A program made the translations under genes and the position numbers. The notes beneath the pieces are model-generated. The model had not been told where the DNA came from and made no database searches. It worked only from the letters and a program-made list of their open reading frames with translations. This document shows, piece after piece, positions 15,712 to 24,390 of a DNA stretch of 32,679 nt; the stretch's first letter is position 1, and each line of letters opens with the position of its first letter. The DNA is from Magnetococcales bacterium (GTDB lineage Bacteria > Pseudomonadota > Magnetococcia > Magnetococcales > UBA8363), in the NCBI GenBank assembly GCA_002753515.1, contig PEAK01000044.1, positions 1-32,679 on the forward strand, read 5' to 3'.

Positions 15712-16242
15712 ATGAACCTTGTGGAAATCATCATCGACGATATCACGCAACTCAAGGTGGACGCCATTGTCAATGCCGCCAATGCCACGCTGTTGGGGGG
15801 GGGCGGCGTCGATGGGGCGATCCATCGCATTGGTGGACCCGAAATTTTGGATGCGTGTCGGAAAATTCGCCAGGAACTCTTCCCCGACGGCTTGCCAACC
15901 GGTCAGGTGGTGGTCACAACGGGGGGGCGATTGCCGGCGCACCACGTCATCCACACCGTCGGACCGATTTATCAACAGGATAACAATCCCGACCAACACT
16001 TGGCCGACTGCTACCACAACGCCCTGACGCTTGCGGTCACCATCGGTGCCACAAGCATCGCCTTTCCCGGTATTTCCACCGGGGTCTACGGCTTTCCCAA
16101 GGAAGCCGCCGCGAAAATCGCCCTCTCGACCATCCGAACCTTTTTGCAAAACAACCCGAGAAAACTCACCCGGGTCATTTTGTGCGCCTTTTCCGCAGGG
16201 GATGCCGCCATCCTTGAACAGACACAAACGGCCCTATCCTGA
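15712..16242 (+). CDS. Macrodomain protein, O-acetyl-ADP-ribose deacetylase type
   Basis: A 176-residue single macrodomain of the MacroD type. Ligand-binding motifs are AIVNAANATLLGGGGVDGAIH (N21 to H38), including the NAAN and GGGVDGAIH segments, and GISTGVYGFP towards the C-terminus. Family members hydrolyse O-acetyl-ADP-ribose and remove mono-ADP-ribose from proteins or nucleic acids. It lies 43 bases after mobB on the same strand and may be read from the same transcript; no functional link to cofactor synthesis is known to me. Convergent with the respiratory operon. Confidence 0.92.
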   Translation: MNLVEIIIDDITQLKVDAIVNAANATLLGGGGVDGAIHRIGGPEILDACRKIRQELFPDGLPTGQVVVTTGGRLPAHHVIHTVGPIYQQDNNPDQHLADCYHNALTLAVTIGATSIAFPGISTGVYGFPKEAAAKIALSTIRTFLQNNPRKLTRVILCAFSAGDAAILEQTQTALS

Positions 16243-16244
16243 AA

Positions 16245-16265
16245 AAAAGCGAGCTGGCTTGAACG
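16245..16265 (-). terminator. Weak candidate terminator of the respiratory operon
   Basis: On the minus strand, AAGC and GCTT flank a six-base loop and are followed by a run of T. The stem is only 4 bp, so the call is tentative; it lies just after the chaperone gene stop (16274). Confidence 0.3.
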
Positions 16266-16273
16266 AAATTGCG

Positions 16274-17023
16274 TCAAGAAGAGGGAGCAGCCATAGGGCA
16301 AACCACGTCATCGCCACCCACCTCAACATCCACGGCGCGGACATCAATCCGTTGCGGTTGGATTTGCATACGGTCCAGATCATCCTGGACCACTGCCAAT
16401 AACGTTTTGGCCAAGTGCGCATAAAATTCGTGCGGATCAGCCTGCACCAACTGATCGTTCCAAACATCAAGCCAAGCACCCAGGTGTTCTCGTAGAAACG
16501 TCATTTTGGCTTTGTTGGTAATTTCAGCTTGGTCAACCCACCCTTCGTGCATGGCGATCGCCTCTTTGGCGTATAGAATACTCATGAATTCCAGTTCCAT
16601 CGCCAAGTGATCTTCAGGGAGATTCTCCCTATGGTCACCACCTTGACCGGGTTTCACGCCAAAAGCTAAATAAAAACCTGAAATATCAGAAAGATTGGCA
16701 GCCTTGCCCATGAGGCGATAGGCATTGCCATACGCCGTTTCAATGAGTGGCGCCTTGGCTGCCGGGCCGAAGAGTCGCAAATATTCGGCTGCCAAATCCT
16801 CTGGATTGGCAGTACGAAACAAATTTGCGCAAGTTTGCATGATGGCATGGAGACCTGATGGCCAACCAACATCGGTGGCCATCAGGTCAGTCAACTGTTT
16901 TTCAATCTCGGCATGAACATCACCCGACGGGTAGAAAAACCCCCGCGCCAACACCCGATACACCGAAGCACGGCGAAGGGTTTCAACCAATACTTGCGGA
17001 GGAATCTGCTGATCCGTGTTCAT
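16274..17023 (-). CDS. TorD/DmsD-like molybdoenzyme assembly chaperone (delta subunit)
   Basis: A 249-residue, largely helical TorD-family protein. The family signature appears as LPEDHLAMELEFMS (135-148), with E137, D138 and H139. Such chaperones bind the Tat signal peptide of the catalytic subunit and help insert the Mo cofactor before export. It is the last gene of the operon, 12 bases after the gamma subunit, the position the delta gene takes in ebd/ser/ddh-type operons. The last 25 residues are unlike the rest of the family and carry a single cysteine. Cytosolic. Confidence 0.88.
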   Translation of the reverse strand: MNTDQQIPPQVLVETLRRASVYRVLARGFFYPSGDVHAEIEKQLTDLMATDVGWPSGLHAIMQTCANLFRTANPEDLAAEYLRLFGPAAKAPLIETAYGNAYRLMGKAANLSDISGFYLAFGVKPGQGGDHRENLPEDHLAMELEFMSILYAKEAIAMHEGWVDQAEITNKAKMTFLREHLGAWLDVWNDQLVQADPHEFYAHLAKTLLAVVQDDLDRMQIQPQRIDVRAVDVEVGGDDVVCPMAAPSS

Positions 17024-17035
17024 GCTGAAATATTC

Positions 17036-17890
17036 CTACTTGGATAGTTTCAAAGGCAGCCACGCCGAGGACCACGCCTTGCGCGACCCCCGATCACCAT
17101 TCCCACCATCCCAGACTGCAAAACCAAGGGCGGTTTCTCCCCCGGGTGTTAACTTTATCCCGGAATCGGTGCCAAGGGGATAGGTCATGGCCACACGCCA
17201 CGTCTCTCCTTTACGAACACCCTTTCCATCAACCTGCTGCTGATTGCCAACGTGCGTCAAGGTACCAAACCCCTCGGCCACCATTTCCATCACTGCCGAC
17301 TTTGTCCCATCACTAACCGGATTTCCCAAACCATGCGCCCCGGTATAAAGTTTCGCCGTTTCGGCGGGAAGTACCTTGTCTGGATACATGTCATAATGGA
17401 GATTGGGATAAATTTGCTCGGTCGTGGGTTTGCCCTTATCCTTGTCACGCTGGTGTGGAGCCCGCCACTGCCAAATCGAAACCGGTTTACCCGGTTCCCC
17501 CATCATGATATTGGGCAGGTCGTCTTTGCTAAAGGTTACGGGCATTTCAACCGCAACCTGGTCGCCAAATCCATCGGTAACCAGGATATCGTTGACCGAT
17601 GCATCCTTCCACTCCAGGAGTATCCCGACAAACTTGCCGTTTTGCACGGCCCGAACGTCCATTTCAATGACTGTGACCGTGGGTTGGGTCGGGGTCGCTA
17701 CAGTTTGCGCTTCCATGGCCAGTTTGACCGGTTTGGCAGCATCCCAATACTTGCCATCGGGATCACCCAAAGCATCGGTACCAGTCACTTTGTGGGCGAC
17801 GAGCAAAGGATCCGCAGCCCACAAGGGAGCCACAACCGCCATCATGGCAGCGGTGGCCATTATATTCCGAATGTGCGTTTTGACTTTCAT
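17036..17890 (-). CDS. Periplasmic haem-b gamma subunit of a type II DMSO-reductase-family enzyme
   Basis: A 284-residue secreted protein with a Sec signal peptide (about 1-26, ending PLWA before ADP). The mature part resembles the gamma subunits of ethylbenzene dehydrogenase (EbdC), selenate reductase (SerC) and periplasmic nitrate reductases (DOMON-type fold), including LLEWKDASVND, MGEPGKPVSIWQW and a C-terminal LGFAVWDGGNGDRGSRKAWS. These bind one haem b through Met and Lys and pass electrons between the iron-sulfur subunit and a periplasmic cytochrome. The frame is open up to 18394 inside the neighbouring gene; the ATG at 17890 is chosen for its GAGG site 8 bases ahead and the signal peptide. 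Confidence 0.9.
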   Translation of the reverse strand: MKVKTHIRNIMATAAMMAVVAPLWAADPLLVAHKVTGTDALGDPDGKYWDAAKPVKLAMEAQTVATPTQPTVTVIEMDVRAVQNGKFVGILLEWKDASVNDILVTDGFGDQVAVEMPVTFSKDDLPNIMMGEPGKPVSIWQWRAPHQRDKDKGKPTTEQIYPNLHYDMYPDKVLPAETAKLYTGAHGLGNPVSDGTKSAVMEMVAEGFGTLTHVGNQQQVDGKGVRKGETWRVAMTYPLGTDSGIKLTPGGETALGFAVWDGGNGDRGSRKAWSSAWLPLKLSK

Positions 17891-17903
17891 CGTCTCGCCT
17901 CGC

Positions 17904-19031
17904 TTACGTGATATTAGTGCGGTAAGCCTGGAACTTTTCGTCGTGGACTGCCCGGACATGAATCGGCTCCACCAACGGTACACGTACCAGTTCTTCCCCT
18001 TTTTCATTGAACCCCAGGGCCTGCTTGCCATCCACTTTATAGTGGTGAATGATTTCCTTACAGGCACCAAAGAGCAACAAAGCCCCCAGTAATTTGGGAT
18101 CATCCATCGCCTTCCGATAGGTGGCGATGGCGTGTTCCACCCCAGAACCAAACATTTGGTAAAGATAAGCGGGTGGCACATGGGCCGGGGGAATGTAGTA
18201 GGTATTGGGTTCCAAACCAAACTGGGGATACAAGGGGCGGGCAACCTTGGCCACATGGACAACGTAATCCAACGGATTGTCCTCCCGAACCTGATCTGGC
18301 GCACTGATGAAGCCTTGAAGACGAATCTTGCCAATACAGGTAATGGTGCATTGGGTCTGTCGGCCCGACTCAATGGCGGGATAACAACCGACACATTTTT
18401 CCGAGGTACGGGTATTGCTGTTGAAAAAGGGCTTTTTGTAAGGACACCCCTTCACGCATTCCCGGTAGCCACGACAGCGCGTTTGATCGATCAGGACGAT
18501 GCCGTCTTCCTGGCGTTTGTAGATGGAGTTTCGCGAACAGGAAGCCAGACAGGCCGGATAAGTGCAATGGTTGCAGATACGCGGCAGGTAATACATCCAC
18601 TGCATATGGGGCATGGTCAGATGGATCCCCTGGGACATCAGCCCCACCGAATCATCTTCGCCAATGTTGGGATGGGCGTAGTCGGCGTCTTCGGGTAGAT
18701 AACCAAGAATCCGCTCACCGTCCGGAGCGGCGTCAAACAACGTTTTACCTTGGTAGACGCTACCACCCGCGTCCTGTACGCCAAGCTTCTCCAAAATTTT
18801 AACGTCCCATCCCAAAGGATAATATCCGTAGGGTTTGGACTCGACATTGTTCCAAAACATGGTTTCCTGACCACGCCCAGGAGTCCAGGTGGTTTTGCAT
18901 GCCACCGTGCAGGTTTGGCATGCGATGCACTTGTTGGTATCCAATACCATTCCAAACTGTTTGGCTGGCCTTACCCCTTCATAGGGGTATTCCATCTCCC
19001 TGCCAAGATGCCAATTATAAACTTTAGCCAT
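17904..19031 (-). CDS. narH: Iron-sulfur beta subunit, NarH/NxrB-type
   Basis: A 375-residue ferredoxin-like subunit with four cysteine clusters: C35/C38/C41/C45, C153/C156/C161/C165, C186/C192/C196 and C213/C216/C228/C232. In the third group Y189 stands where a fourth cysteine would be (Trp in NarH), so three [4Fe-4S] and one [3Fe-4S] clusters are expected. The N-terminus (VYNWHLGREMEYPYE) and PNTYYIPPAHVPPAYL closely resemble, from memory, NxrB of Nitrospira and related periplasmic nitrate reductases. It has no signal peptide and probably leaves the cell bound to the Tat-exported alpha subunit. It passes electrons between the Mo subunit and the haem-b subunit. It follows alpha by 12 bases with a GGGAG site. 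Confidence 0.93.
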   Translation of the reverse strand: MAKVYNWHLGREMEYPYEGVRPAKQFGMVLDTNKCIACQTCTVACKTTWTPGRGQETMFWNNVESKPYGYYPLGWDVKILEKLGVQDAGGSVYQGKTLFDAAPDGERILGYLPEDADYAHPNIGEDDSVGLMSQGIHLTMPHMQWMYYLPRICNHCTYPACLASCSRNSIYKRQEDGIVLIDQTRCRGYRECVKGCPYKKPFFNSNTRTSEKCVGCYPAIESGRQTQCTITCIGKIRLQGFISAPDQVREDNPLDYVVHVAKVARPLYPQFGLEPNTYYIPPAHVPPAYLYQMFGSGVEHAIATYRKAMDDPKLLGALLLFGACKEIIHHYKVDGKQALGFNEKGEELVRVPLVEPIHVRAVHDEKFQAYRTNIT

Positions 19032-19043
19032 TTCTATCTCCCA

Positions 19044-22000
19044 TTAGGCCTTGGTGACCTTGACAAAACCACCCTTAAGATATTGTTTTACCGTTTCGGA
19101 TTCCGCGCCCGGGCGCAGGCCCAACGAGGCTGGACGCCAAATACCCTTGCCATTCATACCGCCATCTTCCGCTTTGGTAAACTTGGCTATGGATTCACGC
19201 GGCGCACTGGTCACGCAGTGGACATCGACGTTCATCCCCTTGGTCAACTCGTTGGTCCAGGATTTCCGGGTAATAAGGGTATGGGTCTGATGCGTTGGTT
19301 TCAGCCAGCTACGGGTCAAGCTTTGATGTCCACCATAGCGGAAATAGGCCTGATAGTTGGTCTCAGCACTTTTCGCCAATCCATCGGGACGGGTTTCATG
19401 GGCCTTCACCGAACTGGGAACAGCCATGTACGCATTGAACCACATACGCGTGATCCCCTTGGGTGTGCCGGGATAATAGCGGGCACGAGCCATCAGACGC
19501 GCTACCTTGTACTCTTCCTTACGTTTTGCATCCTGCCAGCCACGGAAGGGCAAATCGTTGGGATCACCATCGATCCAAACATAGTCCCCATCCTTGATTC
19601 CCATATCCCGGGCGTCTTCGGGATGGATATCCACATACATTTCACCAACGCCAGGCATACGCTTATCCCGACGTGTCATATCGCCGAAAGGCCCGAACAA
19701 AACCGCCATGTAATCCAGATCGGTAGGCGTCGTATGCGCACCATGGCGATACTTCGGCGTATGGAAAACATGATCCCACCCCTTGGCGCTGAGGGGATGC
19801 TTGCTGGCCATCAGGGCTTTGCCGTCCATGACGGTATTGCGCATCTGGCGCGTTATGTGATCTTTCTGATCGGCGGGAATACCCCAATCTTCCGGTGTCT
19901 TGGGCCGCATCCCCGCGTGAGTGGCCGACAGAATGGCACAGGGCTCGAAGAATGTTGCATCCGAGGGCTCCCGATGCACAATCATATTTTCGCCCGCTTC
20001 GATGAATTCAATTTCGGGCCGGTAAAACTCCAAGCGCCCGGTCTTGGTACTCCAAGGTTTGGAATCGTTGACCTGCTCGTAGCTGTTGATACGCGGATAG
20101 GTACGGGTATTCATCAGGCAGGGTATCCCCTGATCGCCCAAACGCGATATCTCCTCCATCTTGTAGCCCTTGAGAGGGGCCGAATAATCGAGGATGCGCT
20201 GCAGATAAACATTGGGTTTGTTTTCGGCAATAAAATGCCACATTTGCTCGAAGCGTTTTTCCCCTGTCAATGCCGTCAAGGCCCGAGCGACCCCAAGGTA
20301 CGTCTCATTGTCCGAAACCGTTTGATAGGTACGGCGCACGGGGGTTACGGGATAAGGTTGCAAGAAGGGGTTGGAGTTGGACCCTGTCAGGTCGGGATAT
20401 TTAAACTCCATCCAGGAGTCCACCCCGTAGACGATGTCGCAAAATTCACAGGATGCCGTCCACCACCACTCGTTGTATGTGACCAGTTCGGCCTTGGGCA
20501 ACGTGTTGAAGACCACATCGTAGAAGCCCTTCTGGTTACCCAGCGATGAATTGGAGTTCACCTGCCAGATCACCTTGGTCGGCGTTGGCAGATGCGCCCC
20601 AGTCGTGATCTTTTTGTTACCGGCTTTCATGATCCTTTCGCCATTGGCCCAATAATGCATGGACTCCGGCCGCAGATACAGATGCGGTTTGACTTCTCCC
20701 GCAGGGTCTGTTTGCGGATTGAACGGATCTTCATAAGTCCACTTGGGGACGCCCGAAAACAGGGTGTTTTTATAGTTTCCGGCATAGCTGCCGATGTTGC
20801 CACCATGGTTCCCCAAGCTACCCGCCAGGGCCAAAATCAGAAAGATCGCCCGATCCTTGTTGTCATTGTTCCAGAATTGATTGGGTCCCATGCCGCAGGC
20901 AATGAGGGTCTTCCCCTTGCTGCCGGCGATGGCTTCGGCAACGCTGACGATCCCCGACTCTGGAGCCCAGGTTATCTTGGAACATTGCGCGGGCGTCAGG
21001 TTGGCATCCAGGTATTCTTTGGTCAGATCAAAGACGGTGCGGGCCTTGACGGTTTTGCCATCGGCAAGGGTGATATCAAAAGTGCCCTCCAAGGCCGGGT
21101 CAATACCCAGTTTGGCAAAGCGCTGTCCCAAATCGTTGTGGGACACAGCCACCGGCTTCTTTTGCGCCGCATCCCACATGACGAATTCACCGAACTCCCC
21201 TTGCAATTTTTCCGGGATTTGGATCCCATTCTGCTTCGGGGTCGCGGGGGGCTTTTGATCCTTGGCAATGATGGTCGTCCAGTTATCCAAGGCCCTGTCA
21301 CTGTGGTTCGGAAATACATCCTTGGCGGCCAGACGATCCAGGGTGTCCATGCGCACCAACGTGGGCAAATCGGTAAAATTTTTGACAAAGTCAACATTAT
21401 ACAGCTTACGCGAGATCATCACCTGCGCAATGCCGAGGGCGTAGGCCGGATCCGTACCAGGACGTATCACCACAACGTCATCACACTTGGAAGCGGTAGC
21501 GGAATATTCCACCGTTACAGCAATGGTCTTGGCCCCTTTGAGTCTGGCTTCGGTCAACCAATGGCTGTCAGGCATTTTGGTGGCAATCCAGTTCATGCCC
21601 CAAACCACCACGACATTGGCGTTTTCGGTATCGAAAAGATCAAAATCGTTGGTTTGGTCGCCGGACACCATGGGATGGCCCGGCGGCAGATCGGTATGGA
21701 ACGTATAGGAGTCCCAGGAACCGGAACCTTTCGCATCTTCAGGGGAAACACCCCGCACATTCGCGTCCAGCAGCGCCAAACTGTTACCGAAACGAAACGC
21801 ACCAAAGATGCGTAACACCCCCTGTTTCGCCATGCCACCGCGATGCTTCATGACCCGGGTGCCAGCACCTTCCGTTGCCGCCACCATGTCTGGATCGTAA
21901 CCTTGCGCCAGAAGACGATTCTTCCCTTCGTCACCCGAGTAGGTTTTGGCAACGTTTATCAGTGTTTTGGCATGGTATTCGTGTGCAACCGCATGCGTGA

Positions 22001-22523
22001 CCTTCACCCAGGAATCCCATCCGCGACGCATCAATTCCTTGGGCGCAGCCCCGGTTTTAGGGTCACGTGGGAAACCTTTGTCCACCCATTCCTTGAAGCC
22101 CTTACGCAGAAAGGCACCATTGACCCGGCGGTCACCGTAGAAGCGCCGTGCCAATACCAAACCCTTCTGACAACACCGGGGATCCCAGCGATGACTGGCT
22201 TTGTTGCCATCCAGGTCGGTGGCTTTGCCGTAACCGTAGGTGGGCTCGATCCGAACAACAACATCGTTTTTGACAAATGCATTCAACAAGCAGTTATGCG
22301 TGTCGTTGGGACAACACATGAAGACAAAAGTGCTATCATGCTTGAAAATGTTGCGATACAGCGATTCCCAGTTCCGATCAGGGTAAGCTTTCAGTGGATT
22401 TTCCACCGCGACCGGGGTAAGGGAACGGTACTGGGCAAAAAGATCAAGCGGATCAAGCATGACACCCAGCCCAGAGGCGGCAGCTACTTGTATAAAACTG
22501 CGTCGCGATACAATGTTGGACAT
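19044..22523 (-). CDS. narG: Tat-exported molybdenum catalytic subunit, NarG/NxrA-like (type II DMSO reductase family)
   Basis: A 1159-residue bis-MGD enzyme. A twin-arginine signal (R7-R8 in SRRSFIQ) indicates periplasmic export. The FS0 site is C70-x3-D74-x3-C78 with C117/C118, i.e. Asp where NarG has its second Cys. D278 in HTDLPPG matches the Mo-ligand Asp of NarG. From memory this C-x3-D-x3-C pattern, and flanking segments such as PNDTHNC and YGKATDL, are shared with Nitrospira-type nitrite oxidoreductase and periplasmic nitrate reductases rather than Ebd, Ddh or Ser enzymes. So nitrate reduction (or, in reverse, nitrite oxidation) in the periplasm is most likely; the direction cannot be read from sequence. 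AAGGAG lies 6 bases before the ATG. First of four tightly spaced structural genes. Confidence 0.9.
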   Translation of the reverse strand: MSNIVSRRSFIQVAAASGLGVMLDPLDLFAQYRSLTPVAVENPLKAYPDRNWESLYRNIFKHDSTFVFMCCPNDTHNCLLNAFVKNDVVVRIEPTYGYGKATDLDGNKASHRWDPRCCQKGLVLARRFYGDRRVNGAFLRKGFKEWVDKGFPRDPKTGAAPKELMRRGWDSWVKVTHAVAHEYHAKTLINVAKTYSGDEGKNRLLAQGYDPDMVAATEGAGTRVMKHRGGMAKQGVLRIFGAFRFGNSLALLDANVRGVSPEDAKGSGSWDSYTFHTDLPPGHPMVSGDQTNDFDLFDTENANVVVVWGMNWIATKMPDSHWLTEARLKGAKTIAVTVEYSATASKCDDVVVIRPGTDPAYALGIAQVMISRKLYNVDFVKNFTDLPTLVRMDTLDRLAAKDVFPNHSDRALDNWTTIIAKDQKPPATPKQNGIQIPEKLQGEFGEFVMWDAAQKKPVAVSHNDLGQRFAKLGIDPALEGTFDITLADGKTVKARTVFDLTKEYLDANLTPAQCSKITWAPESGIVSVAEAIAGSKGKTLIACGMGPNQFWNNDNKDRAIFLILALAGSLGNHGGNIGSYAGNYKNTLFSGVPKWTYEDPFNPQTDPAGEVKPHLYLRPESMHYWANGERIMKAGNKKITTGAHLPTPTKVIWQVNSNSSLGNQKGFYDVVFNTLPKAELVTYNEWWWTASCEFCDIVYGVDSWMEFKYPDLTGSNSNPFLQPYPVTPVRRTYQTVSDNETYLGVARALTALTGEKRFEQMWHFIAENKPNVYLQRILDYSAPLKGYKMEEISRLGDQGIPCLMNTRTYPRINSYEQVNDSKPWSTKTGRLEFYRPEIEFIEAGENMIVHREPSDATFFEPCAILSATHAGMRPKTPEDWGIPADQKDHITRQMRNTVMDGKALMASKHPLSAKGWDHVFHTPKYRHGAHTTPTDLDYMAVLFGPFGDMTRRDKRMPGVGEMYVDIHPEDARDMGIKDGDYVWIDGDPNDLPFRGWQDAKRKEEYKVARLMARARYYPGTPKGITRMWFNAYMAVPSSVKAHETRPDGLAKSAETNYQAYFRYGGHQSLTRSWLKPTHQTHTLITRKSWTNELTKGMNVDVHCVTSAPRESIAKFTKAEDGGMNGKGIWRPASLGLRPGAESETVKQYLKGGFVKVTKA

Positions 22524-22646
22524 AATGACTCCTTTTTGCCCAAAGATGATGCTGTCATTGGTTCAATGATCGAAAGTTGTCCACAGTTGGAACAACGAAA
22601 AAACAAAACCGATGCCAATCTCTTTTTAACAGCGCTCGCAATTCCT

Positions 22647-23042
22647 CTACAGAGCTTCGAGCATGGCTTTCATTTTGCCAATACGCTCTGCCTGAATGCC
22701 CTCAGCCAATGCTTTGGCTTCGTCTTTTTTACCGGCCTGGATAGCAGGAATGAGCTTGGTATCTCGAGTATTCTTGAATTCTGTCCAGACAGCCTTGAAT
22801 TCGGCCACTTTTGCGGCATCCGCTCCCGCAAGGGCGGCTTCCACTTTGGCAGTGCCAGATTTTACTACCGCCAATTTATCAGCTTGAGCGGCGCTATCCG
22901 GTGCGGCCAGCAGACCCAGAACCCCTTCCCGGGCTTCCCCCATGCCCGCTTTGATGGCATCAGCCAGTGGGCTGGCTAAAAGAAACGAATGCGGCCAGAC
23001 GAGGGCCAATCCCAGCGTTACGACAACGGACAGCTTTTTCAC
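22647..23042 (-). CDS. Secreted four-helix-bundle-like small protein upstream of the respiratory operon
   Basis: A 131-residue protein with a Sec signal peptide (about 1-23, KKLSVVVTLGLALVWPHSFLLA) and an alanine-rich, all-helical mature part. The segment VWTEFKNTRDTKLIPAIQAGKKDEA resembles the helices of four-helix-bundle ligand-binding domains of chemoreceptors (4HB_MCP), but here there is no membrane helix and no signalling domain. No CxxCH haem motif is present. The start is GTG at 23042 with AGGGAG about 9 bases ahead; an upstream ATG at 23099 would add a non-signal-like cysteine-rich stretch. It lies 123 bases before the alpha gene and directly behind the FNR box, so it is probably the first gene of the transcript. 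Function unknown. Confidence 0.75.
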   Translation of the reverse strand: MKKLSVVVTLGLALVWPHSFLLASPLADAIKAGMGEAREGVLGLLAAPDSAAQADKLAVVKSGTAKVEAALAGADAAKVAEFKAVWTEFKNTRDTKLIPAIQAGKKDEAKALAEGIQAERIGKMKAMLEAL

Positions 23043-23143
23043 CTCAGCATCTCCCTTGATTACGTTGCAAGTTCTGTTACAGGCACGAACGGAACACACC
23101 CGAAATATCCCAATTTCCCTATCCCCTTTTCTTGGATGGAGGG

Positions 23144-23149
23144 ATCATA
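23144..23149 (-). promoter_or_regulatory. Candidate -10 element of the respiratory operon
   Basis: TATGAT on the minus strand. A start about 7 bases further on (near 23137) would put the centre of the FNR box at about -61.5, a classic class I activation distance. No good -35 is present, as is usual for activated promoters. Confidence 0.45.
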
Positions 23150-23191
23150 TCGGAAATACGCCACAACCGAATTGTGAAATATCGAGCAAAA

Positions 23192-23205
23192 TTGATCTAG
23201 ATCAA
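23192..23205 (-). promoter_or_regulatory. FNR/ANR-type operator
   Basis: TTGATCTAGATCAA, a perfect palindrome matching the FNR consensus TTGAT-N4-ATCAA. It lies 150 bases before the small secreted protein and the respiratory operon, in the gap after mltB. It predicts activation under oxygen limitation by an FNR-type regulator, which is not encoded here. Confidence 0.8.
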
Positions 23206-23258
23206 GAAAATCATTTTTTATCGGCGATGGGAATTTTTTTTGGGTTGGTTCCATGGCG

Positions 23259-24314
23259 TCAAGCGGGTTGAATCTTGTCGGCCAATTCCTTGGCGACCAT
23301 GGCGAAATGATTGGAACGATTCCAGGAGGTGATCACCTTGAAATTATTGAATGCCAAGTGAAACCCGGGTCCGTCGCCGTAAACTAGGCGGATCAGGGAG
23401 GCTTGTTCTTCGGGGTCGATGTGTTGGGCTTGCTGCGGTAAACGGATCCCATCCCGCTGCCAATCACCCAGGCTGCGCCATTGTTTGTTCCATTGTTGTT
23501 GCAAGGATTCCCAGCGGGGATCGGCACCGAGGCGCACAGCATACAAACCGTTGAGCTGCCAACCGTTGCCGTGCAAAAAATTGCCGATGGAGCCCAGGAC
23601 ATCGGGGACGCTGGAAAACAAATCGCGACGACCATCGCCATCAAAATCGATGGCATAGCGCCGCATGGTTTCGGGAATCATCTGGCACTGGCCCATGGCC
23701 CCGGCAAACGAACCCGGAATGGCCCCCGGTTCCCAGCCCTCCTCACGCGCCAACAATAAAAAATGGCGCAACTGGCTTTGAAAGAATTCGGCGCGACGCG
23801 GATAGCCGGTCGCCAGGGTGAACAGCGACCTGAGGACGTTGAAACCATCGTGGTAATCGCCATAATCGGTTTCCATACCCCACAAGGCCATGACAAACTT
23901 TCCCGGGACTTGGTAGCGTTTTTCCACCGACCGCAACAACGATGCATGGGTTTGCGTCCGCCGGCGACCGCGGTTGATGCGTTGATCGTTGATGAAGATG
24001 GGACGATACAGATGGTATGGTTTGGCTTCCGCCTGGGAGTTCATCAGTTTGATGACCCGTTGATCCAGGGTAAGGGGTGCCAGGAGGTCATTGAGCCAGC
24101 GCCGCTCCAGACCATCCTCGTCGATGAAACGGTTGAGCCAGGGATGGCGGGCGACCACATCGACGGCGGCATGGGCTCGCGTCAAAGGGAAACATGAGAG
24201 GGCCACTATCCATCCCAGGAGACGACGACGGTACCGGGACGCCGGAACACCGCTCAGAGTCCCTATTGGCGCTTCGGCATGCGAGGCTTGGATCACGTTC
24301 GGTTGCAATGCCAT
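23259..24314 (-). CDS. mltB: Lytic murein transglycosylase, MltB family
   Basis: A 351-residue periplasmic transglycosylase. The catalytic glutamate is E148 in ALWGMETDYG. The family motif GSFAGAMGQCQMIPETMRRYAIDFDG follows, and the C-terminus has FKVITSWNRSNHFA. It cleaves the MurNAc-GlcNAc bond of peptidoglycan, forming 1,6-anhydro-muropeptides. A hydrophobic signal segment (about 32-50, after RYRRR) has an unusually long 30-residue leader, so a later non-ATG start is possible, although I found none with a good ribosome site. No lipobox is clear: the only nearby cysteine, C41, lacks the usual context, so a soluble periplasmic form is more likely. Confidence 0.92.
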   Translation of the reverse strand: MALQPNVIQASHAEAPIGTLSGVPASRYRRRLLGWIVALSCFPLTRAHAAVDVVARHPWLNRFIDEDGLERRWLNDLLAPLTLDQRVIKLMNSQAEAKPYHLYRPIFINDQRINRGRRRTQTHASLLRSVEKRYQVPGKFVMALWGMETDYGDYHDGFNVLRSLFTLATGYPRRAEFFQSQLRHFLLLAREEGWEPGAIPGSFAGAMGQCQMIPETMRRYAIDFDGDGRRDLFSSVPDVLGSIGNFLHGNGWQLNGLYAVRLGADPRWESLQQQWNKQWRSLGDWQRDGIRLPQQAQHIDPEEQASLIRLVYGDGPGFHLAFNNFKVITSWNRSNHFAMVAKELADKIQPA

Positions 24315-24390
24315 GGTGGCTCGCTATCAGGGGAAAAACTGGAATATCACGGGTTCCTGGGGGAAAATATGACGCAATTCTTTCTGGCTG

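Noticed and set aside
18750-20549. 599-codon plus-strand open frame, and other long frames opposite the alpha gene (such as 20592-21815)
   Set aside because: They are antisense shadows of the strongly supported alpha and beta genes.
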